This document shows positions 1-10,415 of a DNA stretch of 64,000 nucleotides, one piece after another (the first letter of the stretch is position 1; each line of letters starts with the position of its first letter). Made by a program: the position numbers and the translations under genes. The DNA is from Strix aluco. Lineage: Eukaryota > Chordata > Aves > Strigiformes > Strigidae. The notes under the pieces were generated by a model, which was not told where the DNA came from, searched no databases, and saw nothing but the letters and a program-made list of their open reading frames with translations. The DNA is taken from NCBI RefSeq assembly GCF_031877795.1, contig NC_133940.1, positions 12,525,985-12,589,984 on the forward strand, in the 5' to 3' direction.

Positions 1-869
1 AATGAAGCCACACAATTTAGTTACTGTCAATGCACACATTTCTGCCTGTCCATGCAAGACATTCAGATGCTCATACTGCTGAAGGATTCCAAAACGATCC
101 TTGAGATGGCAGACTGAGAGCTCCAAATCAGCCATTTTACCTGGTGATTGCTTACGAAGGCAATATTGTGAGCATTTTGTACAGAGGAATAGATGAAACC
201 CTAGTCCAGTAGGCAGAATGAGCAATTTTTTCATTCCAGTAAAAAGCTCAGTAGCTGTTATCATGATCTTATTACATAACTCAACAGCTAAGCTGAGCAA
301 ATGGGTTTTTGCAGCTCTAATACACCGCATTTAGAGACACCTCTGAGACCTCTTTTCCATCCATACATTGACTCCAATAAAGTGCCATTTTGTGAAGAGT
401 AACTGTATGTCTGAATTGTTTCCATGACTGCCTGATTACTTTGAAATTCAGTATCTAAACTATGGTCCAACATAGAAGATTTATGCTCTAAACTCCCCCT
501 TTTCATGTTGTGAAACAGCTGCAAAACAGTAATGATGCTGTTCCAAATTATTTAGCACCCTATTGCCTTCTGCATCTGTGGCATAGTTTGCAGCAACGCA
601 AGGCCCGCAACGTCTGCAGAAGCCCTTCCACATGATTTATTTTTAAAAGCTTTGGAAAGTACATTTCTCATAGCACAATTGAGAAGAGTGACATGACTGG
701 TTTTGAAAGAGTACTCCAAATAGCTTTTCCAAGCAGGGCTATCTAGAAAATGAAGTTTACCGTTAGCTGAGCAAAAAGTCTCTAAGGTGGGAAAATTCCA
801 GTCTATGACGTGTTTGTTCTTAACCTTTACAGAAAATAGCTCACAAACCATTTTTAATATTTGACTTTC
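1..869 (-). pseudogene. Unidentified broken protein-like reading frames running off the left edge
   Basis: Three minus-strand segments read as plausible protein. From about 869 to 552 one frame is open (ATG at 851) and ends in TAA. The same frame resumes after that stop and stays open to 285. A second frame is open from an ATG at 330 to base 1 with no stop, 110 codons, and continues beyond the window. The segments are rich in Leu, Cys, Lys and Phe and could be helical. There is no clear splice acceptor before 869, only a purine-rich stretch ending in TAG. I do not recognise the family. It could be a decayed gene or retrocopy, an old transposon ORF, or a chance run of open frames. The internal stop and the frame change between about 330 and 285 argue against an intact exon. 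Confidence 0.25.
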
Positions 870-2397
870 CTACTTCAGTTTCAAATGCTCGTAGCTCTGT
901 TTATGCAAAACACTCTCAAGTGTTTGTCACAGCTTGCTTTCTACTTGAAATTCGCAGGAACATTACATGCTGTACAAAACAAACTGCTGCTTTCATGAAA
1001 GATCCCCTTTGGATATTTTTTGCTTGTATGCTTAACATTTGCATTTAGCACTTTGCATAGATGTTCTTAGTTGCTTCTGTTAGACTGTGTTGTGTACTCC
1101 TGTGGGATCCACAGGTCATTGCCTGAAAAAAACACTTAGTCATACAACAGTATTATCAATCTAATTAATTATTAAAAAAAGGTAGTGAAGTGCTTTTTTA
1201 TACTTACTTTATATATTATCTTTTGTACTCATATATTTTCTAATGTATTTGCAACATTCCACAGAATTTCTCCAGTTTTGGGGGTTTTTTTTATGTGGTT
1301 GGGAGGCAGGAGGCCAGTTGCCTTGTTAAAGTTGTAGATTTAGGCATTAGCTCTTTGTTTTCACAGGTTTATCACTCCTTATTTTAGTCTGCCAGGCACA
1401 ATCACCAGGTCTGCATGTGTAGTCTCCTACACACTACGGCTTCACGGCAATTAGGAAGGCTTTCTCTGTCCAACTCAGAAAGGTGGCACTTGGCATATTG
1501 TATGATGACAATTACATTTTCTTGTCAGACACAAAAAGAGAAATTGCATATACTTAGGCTCACTGTTACCCACTTCAGACACTGCTGAAATATGTAAAGA
1601 GTTGATGAGATATGGATCCAGAGGCATTTTCATACACTATCCAGGTGGGACCCTAAGATTTTTGAAGTTTTGGACTGTTGCTACTCAACCTTTCCCAAAC
1701 AGGGGTCTTAATTTCTCTAGCACAGATATATTGCGTTTGGGTAACTTTTAAAAATAAATCTTAGTATTCTGTGGAATTACTTTATAGGCCAAGTTGTTAT
1801 AAAAGCTCCTTTTGTGAGTTTGTGTGGATGAGTTGTATAGGCACCTGCCTGTGGGTGTGCATGGAGAAATGTTACCAAAAAGCAGGCTGAAGAAAGAATT
1901 ACTACATGCTGAGAGACAGCGTGTGAAAATCCCCCAAGAACTCATAAGCTTTAGAGACCAGTAGACCTGTTGAATTCACAAGGACAGATAAACTCAGAGT
2001 CTGCCAAATCCATACAAGGCAGCCGGCACGCACAGGTATCAATAGGTTGTGTAACTTGGACCACAACCAAAAAGCAGGGGCTATAGCTGCTAAACACAAA
2101 TAAAGCCGACAGGGCTATGTATACACCTGCGGAAAAAAGAGGAGCCCTTCAAAGACTTTCTGAGCACCTTAGTAGGCAGGTGAGGTTGGCCCCCCAACTG
2201 TTGCACAAACCAAGTAACTTTGTGTATGCGTAATCGAACCGTATCAATATATTGTGTGCATAGTTATCTGCTGTTAGCAGTAAAAACTTGTTTCTAAGGA
2301 TAAGAACAGCTTAAATAATAAAAAGTGTCTTAAATACCGGTTGTGATTTGTGTCTTCCCCGATTTGAAAGTCCCAAGTGACAGGACCGCTGTCAGGT
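870..2397. other. Non-coding stretch, nothing recognised
   Basis: This is AT-rich sequence with short A and T runs and scattered stops in all frames. No open frame looks conserved, and I see no repeat family, RNA gene or promoter signature. Confidence 0.5.
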
Positions 2398-2412
2398 GCC
2401 ACTAGGTGGCAA
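2398..2412 (+). promoter_or_regulatory. Candidate CTCF binding motif
   Basis: The bases read TGCCACTAGGTGGCA, close to the vertebrate CTCF core CCASYAGRKGGCR. It sits in a short GC-richer patch (about 2380-2470) inside AT-rich DNA. A donor-like AAG/GTAAGC follows at about 2461. The core is nearly palindromic, so its orientation is ambiguous. This rests on a motif match only; occupancy cannot be judged from sequence. Confidence 0.4.
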
Positions 2413-5166
2413 CACTGACCTGCACTCGCCTGAGGCCGGCTGCGGGAGGCACAGCGTGAAGGTAAGCCGGCAGCCTGCCTACTATTTAGTATGAATGCTG
2501 CTCAGTCTTAAAACTGGTTTGATCAAGAATAGGAAAAAAAAATATACGTAAATTAGATTTGTAAACCGTCTGTTACCTGCTGTTGTTTAATTACTTCTAG
2601 AACTGCATCATGTACATTCAGTACCTTCCCCCAGAACAGCCGAAGTGTCTTGTTAAGAAGGGCCTTGGGTGGGTAGTGTCCTCTGACTTTGGGATCTGTT
2701 CACTCCCTTGTGCACATCAGGAGGCTTCGCGTTAAATGCCACAGTCCAAAATCCACATCTACTACGCTAGTTATTTCTAGCTTCAATATATTAGCGATGA
2801 ATTTAAACGACAGCTGTGTAAAACATGTTAGCTGTAAGCAATAAACAGCTTTACAGCTCAGAAACAAACAGGATCTGGGAGTAACAAAAGTGCTATCTCT
2901 GAGGTGTTTGGGAGTTGACTTGCACAGCTGCCACCTTTACCTCTGTACTTACATTAGCCTAGCCCAAGCGTGAGCAACCACAGTGCACTAACCACACATT
3001 ACCCTGACTGCAGTGTTACGATCTTGCTTAAAATGCTTATATCAAGTGTTGCTATTTAAATATTGCTTATATTAAATACTTCTCTTTTCTTCTCTGTTGT
3101 TAGCTGGTTCAGAGTTTCAGGGCTGCCTTGGTTAAAAGGACCATTGGTGACAGGGCTGAGGAACTAAGTGCTCAGGGCCCAGGGACATGAGTAGACCCTG
3201 TCAACCCTCCCTGCCCTAGGGGGCCAGGAGCCCCCTTTAAGCTCAGACCTGGGTCCTCAGGGCCTGTCTGGGCTAACTCCCAGGGCACAACAAGGCCAGC
3301 TGCTCCCTGAAGCATCCTACCATAACATGGCCAACAGGGCAGGGGCCTCACCAACTGGTGTCCAGTTCTATGGGCCTATGGATAGGGAGTGTGAGTGAAG
3401 GCCCCAGGTGAGGCTGACCAGGGTTATTAAAGCCTATTAGTGCACTCGGGCGGCTAGCAAAATCATATGTCCCTTAAGACAGCAGAAAATAGGCAATATT
3501 TTCCTTGTGTGTATTTCAAGCAACTTCCAGACAGTGCTGCTCTCAAAGAGCTCTCCCTAGGCATTTTCTGGTGTGCATGCAGGCTTCTATGAATGTGTCA
3601 GGGGTTTCCCTGTATTTATTTTGTCTTGTTCCATGGTGTTTCCACCTCTTACATCTCTTCTAAAATGTAGTTTGCAACACAGCCCATCTAACAGCATTCT
3701 GAAAATGGTGGTCTCGCCTCCCTTCTCCAGGTGGGGTCTCGCTCTGTACTGCCCTGTGCAAGCAGTGTCATTCATCTTAGCATCGGGTGAGCAACATCAG
3801 CAAGGCTGACCCCACAGAAAACTGTTTCCTGTCTTTTATAATTTTCCTACTGGTTTAATGCTTTAAACAGACTTGCTATATGGTCATAAAAATGCCAGAA
3901 GTGATACAAGGAAAGTGGTGGGAGGAGTTCATAGCTAGGGGCAGGAAGGAGAGTGAGGCCTTCCTTCCAGCAACAGCTGGCTGCTGGAATGGGAGTAAAC
4001 CCTGACTAAGTTCACACCCTGGCACATAATCAAACTCCATCTACCACCACTATCTCTGTCTCTTGTTTCTCAAGTAACACATGGTGAAAACCTTCTGTCG
4101 CACATCTCTTGCACAGTTTTACTTATGGCCTATGGTTTAATGTGTGCCTCCTATTGTTTAAGTTGTCTTAACCATTTACCTGCTCCCTCATTTGCCCTAA
4201 GCTAAAGAAGAACACTGTATGGAGAAGCCATTTTCCAAATCTCCTAGGAGGGATTTCTTTCAGTCAAGAAAGGACTGTTGTTTCTGTGAAATCTGCTGCC
4301 TGGCTGGAGTAGCTTGTCTGGCAGAGAAACCATCTCTTCCAGTTTCCATTATTACATCTTCTGTTGCTGAGAATTCAGAAATGCTGCCTCCATTCCTATG
4401 TCAGTGGTTATGTCCTTACAATTAACTCTGGTTACGTCCAGCGACACAATTCTATGCATTCTTGCACTTGCCTGTGCAGCCCTGTTTCATTCAGATCCTT
4501 ATTTCATAGGTTCTCTTCCAAAGTTTATCCACTTTAGTGTTCCAGATTTTTTCCTTCCTCACAGGATTAGAAAGAAACCTAGGCCGCCTCCTCTAGAGCT
4601 CGCAATATAGAAACTACTGCTAAAATGAGCTCTTGGTTTGTGCATCTCTCATTTGTAACCCAGGTTTTGCTGAAGATGTCATTTCTGAGGATGTTCATTG
4701 CTGCAGAGCCTTGTGGCAGCTGAGTAGATAAGAGCAGGCCAGCCCTGGCTACAAACAAGTGATTACCTGATTCTGCTTCAGTTGCAGGCACAAGCCCATC
4801 CAGCAATGTACTCTGATAGGCTTGACATTGTGTTGCAGGCTTCATAATCATGCATCAGTTTTCTGTATCGAGTTTTCATTTTACCCAACGGTCAGTCTCT
4901 GGAGTTGCCAGGAAGGTGTGCAAATACAAGACCTCATTCAGCATTGAAAACTATAACAAAAAAGCTAATGTATCCTTTCATCTGGTTCAAAGAGATAATA
5001 GCTGTACAAATACTCATTGTTTTTTGCTATCTTGTATGCAATACTGCATTTTTAATTCCAGGTTTTAGCAACCAAAGCTTTGCTGTGATACTGCAAAGGC
5101 TTCTAGTATGGCTGTATTTCTCAACCACAGTTTTTTTGCTAAACATTTTTTCACTTGGTATCCACC
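2413..5166. other. Non-coding stretch, nothing recognised
   Basis: No gene is seen. About 3120-3440 is richer in G+C than its flanks and has few CpGs. It could be an old, unidentified repeat, but I could not place it in a family. Short ORFs on both strands have no recognisable domains. Confidence 0.45.
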
Positions 5167-5189
5167 TTTTTTTTTTTTTTTTTTTTTTT
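5167..5189 (+). repeat. T23 homopolymer run
   Basis: There are twenty-three consecutive T residues. No target duplication or retrotransposon body is evident beside it, so it may simply be a slippage tract rather than the tail of a minus-strand retro-insertion. Confidence 0.9.
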
Positions 5190-8100
5190 GGCTATGTGTT
5201 CATTTTCTCAGTGGGAGAGCCAGGAACTTTCACAGTTTGGTAAATTATGAAAGTGAGAAGACTGTCATCTCTTCATGGATATGATGAGCCAGGTTTATGT
5301 GATCACATTAGAATGTGTTAATTTACTGAGCCTCATCAGGAACGTATTGCAAAGATACCTTAATTGCCTATATGGACACCTTTCATCCTTTGCAACTTTG
5401 AAATTAAACACTGTGGCTCCTTCCCCCCACTATGTTTCTGTGTTCCTGACCCCTTGCACTGTTACTGGTGTTTCTGCAGGTGAGCAGTAGGTTAGTTCAA
5501 GGTTCTAAAAAGCAAAAATTGAGCCCAACAGAGAGAGTTACTAGTTTTTTCCCAGACCAGCACAGCAAAACAACTCAACTGCCCACACATACAAGGGCCA
5601 GTGCCAATACAGCAGAGAAACAGATACATGGCAAGATGGAGGGTGGGATTGCAGCCACACTAATTTGTATCAGTTTAAGCTACCATAAACCAGACTTTAA
5701 TAAACAATGTTACAATTGTGTATTCTGTCCTGAACTAGAGATTTTCCCACCTACAAACAATGATGTCATGAAGATTTAACGATGATCAGGGATTCCTTTG
5801 GAGGTCATACAATAATTCCTGATGTAATAAGCTATGACTTTGACAAAACCTGGAGTGTTGTGTCAAGAGACCCCCTGACCAGAAGAGACTAGTTTTGTTG
5901 AAAGTGAGAGGCATTTTAAAAGTGATTTTAGTCAAAGCAAAAGCTGTCAAAAGAGGTTTTTCCAACTGAAATAAATCTGAAGCATACTTTGCAGCTCACT
6001 GCAATGGCATCCTTTTCTCCCCTAACCTATGCAGTGGTTTTGCAATATTGAAAACCCGTAAATACCCTGCCCCTAACAGAGACAGAATCTTACAAAATTT
6101 TGAATATCTGTGAGTATTCAGCAAGCAGACCAGTGCAGTGTAGCTTTTAACTCTCTCTCTTCGCAAATTCTCTGCCCAAAATAAATTATCTCTTTCTTAA
6201 GTAAAAGCCTGTTTCTGTGGGTTTGATTTCACACTGTCATCCCTAAACTGATCACAGACTATTTGTAAATGTAACAGTCCTTGTTCAAAGGTTTTAGCCT
6301 GCACCAGGATTTCCTTTAAATACAGGAAATGCCCAGAAGGATGCTGTGAAGTGCTGCCTCCATCAGCCTTGCAAACATGGCAGATGCATTGCATAAGTCA
6401 AAGCCATCACTTCAGTTGCCACAGGCTTTATCCTGCTGTGAAAATACTTTTAATCCTGTCCTTTTTATCCATTTTTACTTGCCAACATCCACTCGCTGTG
6501 GAAAACTAGACTGAACCTGTTATATTTTCCAGAGTACTATCCATTTCTGCTGAAGGATATGTTAAACTACAGTAGCTGTTTTTAGTTTATCCTAGTCCAC
6601 ACATAATCTGTTTCTGCCTTTCCCCTCGCTCCCCCATTTTTTTGCTATTTTGCTTCCCTGACTGCCTGGGCCTTCTTTCTTCCTCATCCTGTAATGATTC
6701 TTCCTTTTTTGTAACAGTCTCAAACACACAGCTGCCATCAAAACAATTCTTCCTTTCCTGCATTTACATTCTTCACACAGGGCAACCTTTTACACATGTC
6801 GTTCAGAAATCTGGTCTGTTTGCTGTAATACCCTCTACTCAGTCATAAGTAAATAAAGTACTATTTCATTTTTCCTTCAATTACCTAGAAGGGGAGGGTA
6901 TCTGTTTCACCCACTGTTTTGCCATCTGCATGAAAATTTCTCACAAATCACGGTGTAAGAGGTAAGGTTCCTATAACTCTCAGTAATGCGTTTTGGGGCA
7001 ACATAGAGAACAGAGGCAGAAGTGTCCCGTGTTAATTTTCCTGTGTTCATTTTCTGGAGTGTTCTCTGGTCTCAGAATATTTTAGGGAAGCCAAGACCCA
7101 TCCTGTACTTCATGATGAGCCTTCCACATTTGTGAGTCTGAAAATAGCTAGGTAGATTTTTTTCACTTAAACTACAGACTTCTTTTTCCATCTGTTTCTG
7201 CAGGCCTTCCTGAGACCTTTCTTTAAGCTTCACATCCAAACTTCAGGCTGTTCCAGATAGTTTGGAATGAACTGGTTTCAGCAAATCCTCGCTTTCAGGA
7301 GATTAAAATTTCATAATAACTTGCTATTTCTGATCTGGAAAAGGCATGTCATAATCTTGATGTCAAATAGATTATTTTGGATTTCTGGGCATTACAGATT
7401 TGACTGTGTCATATCACCAGAATCCATCAGCTGTGCACAGGTAAATTCTTCCAAATTGCCATTTAAAGTTAATCAGTAGACCCTCTCACATGTGGGCTGA
7501 GTAGTATTCGTCATTATACATGAAAAAGGAAGTAGATTTTCAAAAGTGATTGAGAGAATTAGAAAATAAATTTTGGTTCTCTGAAAAAGCCATCTTCTCT
7601 ACTTCTGTATCTCCTCCCTCAGCCACAAGGATTATTTGCTGACCTTGAGAGGCCATTGAAAAAATTACCCCACAAGGAAATCCAGAAAAGGGTTGATACC
7701 GGTGCATATGTAGAGAGTAACAGCCATGACTTGCTTGACCAGCTATGTAGGCATCATAAGGTTGTTTACTAGTCTGCAAACAGAAGCTGAAAAGTAACAA
7801 AAGCACAATTTTTAATGTGTCCTTCCGTGGACAACAGAGAAGAGAGAAACCTATCTTCTGGCAAAAGTGCCAGGCCAGAGGTTTTGTACCAAGATGGAGC
7901 TCTGTTTGTTACCACCCCCACTTAAGAAAAAGGCAGTTGTACATTTGCAAATAAATACGCCAGCTCCTCCACCAGTTACTTTCCTGAACGGGAGACTTCC
8001 CTATGAGATGCTGGATGTCTGCTGCTGTTTCCCAAAGGAGATTAGTGCCAGAGGGCGTTGGTTTGTTTTCTGAAACAGATTGACAGAGTTCTCCCTATGT

Positions 8101-9383
8101 GTCATGAGAGCTTTTGGTAAAATTAGATTCTGCCCTGTCCATAACAATAAAGGCCATACCCACATGCAGCTTACACAGTTCATATACTTCCTGGAGCAAA
8201 ACCACAACAACGTTCAACTGTTTTCTTTTTTTTATTTTCACAATGGCTCCTGCTTCAAAAGCAGGTATCTGACCGTTGGGTCCCACTGCCATTGAGGGCC
8301 TGTGGGTGACGGAGCACGCAGCCCGTTTCGGGCAGAATATACTCGTCAGTTAAGCAGCGTAGTGCAGACAGGGTCAGCATCGCTCTATGTCAGTGGTCAG
8401 GCTCCAGTTTTTGTAGCTAATTGTTTAAGCAACAACAACAAGTCATGTTGCTCTGGTAATTTGTCTGTGTTCCTCTATTAGACCTGATTTGTATGGTGAG
8501 GACAGGCCACTGAAAGGAAGAGAAGGGGCTGAATTATCCCCTGTGACTTTGCTGACTTTGTCCTTGTGAATGGAAAGAGAGTGAAATATCTATCTGCAGG
8601 GGGGAGCAGAGTGGTAACTGTCAGGAACAGCTGCAACATATATACTGTGTCATGTCTTTTTGTGGTCCTGGACTTTTCTGCTTGCTGTGGGAATGCTGCA
8701 GAGGCATGTTAGCATTTTGCTGAGTAAGTGTGGTGCGAGCTCCATATGTAAACAGGGATCAGTCACTAGATGAGAGAAAAGAGCTGTTCTCCCAGGGCTA
8801 TGGCTCTCTCTTGCATGCACCTCAACCTTCACAACCCTTGCAGGGTTTTGTAAATTAAATGTGGGGCTAGATTCTGGGAAAAATATATATGCTTGTGGGA
8901 ATGTCAGTCTAGATAACTCTTCCTGCTTTGATACCTAGAAATCGGTGAACAAAATAAATCCTCCCGATTCTTCCCATCCTCTCATCCCAATTATTTTTCT
9001 GTCTCCAGGGGAGCAAGTACTTTCACTGCTCTCAATATTAATAATAATACCACCAGTTGCTCTACAACATGGAAATGGGCAAGCTTAAATAGCACACACA
9101 CTTCTTTAAATCAGTTGCCCGTAGGGTCATGAAGGAATTTCCCATCAAATGCAATGAGCCAGTTTGTTCTCTTCTGGTTTATTAGTAGTCAAGTGTTGTT
9201 TTTCTCTGAAACATCAGTAGCCTAAGTTAGGAAAGGAGAGGAGTAGACCAGTACTTTCACGATAAGCAGAGAATTCCTCTTAGGTATCTGGCTGATGTGA
9301 ATTGCACACAGATTCGGGGTCAAACTGATCACGCTTACTCCGATCTTTGCTAGCGGTGCATATGAGGTTAGTCTGGTGAGCAC
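5190..9383. other. Non-coding stretch, nothing recognised
   Basis: This is AT-leaning unique-looking sequence with only short ORFs. No domain, RNA gene or known repeat was recognised. Confidence 0.5.
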
Positions 9384-10415
9384 TGCATTGGGTTTGTGTG
9401 GCAAGGTTCTGGAAGTGGGGGTGCTGCAGGGGTGGCTTCTGTAAGAAGCTGCCAGAAGCTTCCCTGTATCCGACAGAGCCAATGCCAGCCGGCTGCAAGA
9501 TGGACCTGCCGCTGGCCAAGGCTGAGCCCATCAGTGATGGTGGTACCAACTCTGGGGTAATGTATTTAAGAAGGGGGAAAACCAGCTGTGAAACAGCAGC
9601 TGGGAGAGAGGAGTGAGAATATGTGAGAGAAACAGTCCTGCAGAGCCCAAGGTGAGTGAAGGAGGGGGAGGAGGAGGTGCTCCAGGCACCGGAGCAGAGG
9701 TTCCCCTGCAGCCCGTGGTGCAGCCCATGGTGAGGCAGCTGTGCCCTGCACCCAGGGAGCTCCACGGGGGAGCAGACACCCACCTGCAGCCCCGGGGGGA
9801 CTCCATGGCAGAGCAGGGGGATGTGCCCGAAGGGGGCTGTGACCCCGTGGAAGGCCTGTGCTGGAGCAGGCTCCTGGCAGGAGCTGTGGCCCCACAGGGA
9901 GCCCACGCTGGAGCAGGCTGTTCCTGAAGGACTGCAGCCCGTGAGAAGGACTCACATTGAAGCAGTTCCTGGAGGACTGTCTCCCGTGGGAGGGACCCCA
10001 CGCAGGGGAAGGGTGTGAGGAGTCCTCCGTGAGGAGGAAGGAGTGGCAGAGACAGCATGTGATGAACTGACCACAACCCCCACTTCCCATCACCCTGCGC
10101 TATTTTGGGGGGAGGAGGTAGAGAAATTGGAAGTGAAGTTGAGCCTGGGAAGAAGGGAAGGGTGGGGGGAAGGTGTTTTTAAGATTTGGTTTTATTTCTC
10201 ATTATACTTCTCTGATGTGATTAGTAATAAATTAAATTAATTTCCCCCAAGTCAAGTCTGGTTTGCCCATGACAGCAACTGCTGGGTGATCTCTCCCTGT
10301 CCTTATCTCAACCCAGGAGCCTTTTGCTGTATCTTCTCTCCCCTGTCCAGCTGAGGACGGGAGTGAGAGAGTGGCTTGGTGGGCACCTGGCTCCATCCAA
10401 GGTCAACCCACCACA
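9384..10415 (+). mobile_element. Solo LTR of an avian endogenous retrovirus, about 1.03 kb
   Basis: The element starts TGCATTGGG and ends CCACCACA, so it has the TG...CA ends of an LTR. The + orientation is supported by a TATA-like TATTTAAG at 9563-9570 and a polyadenylation signal AATAAA at 10226-10231 upstream of the terminal third. The left and right ends match a long LTR family that I know from many bird genomes; I cannot give its database name. Flanking 5-mers are AGCAC (9379-9383) and AGGAC (10416-10420), a possible target duplication with one mismatch. There is no gag, pol or env and no primer-binding site with internal sequence next to it, so it is a solo LTR left by recombination. 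Long open frames on both strands inside it come from its GC-rich repeats and are not genes. Confidence 0.88.
9861..10003 (+). repeat. Minisatellite inside the LTR, about three 47-50-bp units
   Basis: Three related units begin at about 9861, 9908 and 9957. Each starts with a variant of CTGGAGCAG, followed by a CCTG-rich stretch and a GTGG or GTGA block. More degenerate copies of the GCAGCCCGTGG block lie upstream (about 9705-9850). Such arrays vary in copy number between LTR copies and explain the unusual LTR length. Confidence 0.7.

Noticed and set aside
5167..5189. T23 run as the tail of a minus-strand retrocopy
   Set aside because: No coding-like body or target-site duplication was recognised on either side.
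8046..8061. GCCAGAGGGCGTTGG as a second CTCF site
   Set aside because: It lacks the correct spacing between the CCA and AG-GG-GC parts of the consensus.
9280..10093. Several 100-208-codon open frames on both strands
   Set aside because: They fall inside the solo LTR and its GC-rich minisatellite, overlap one another in different frames and contain no retroviral protein motif.
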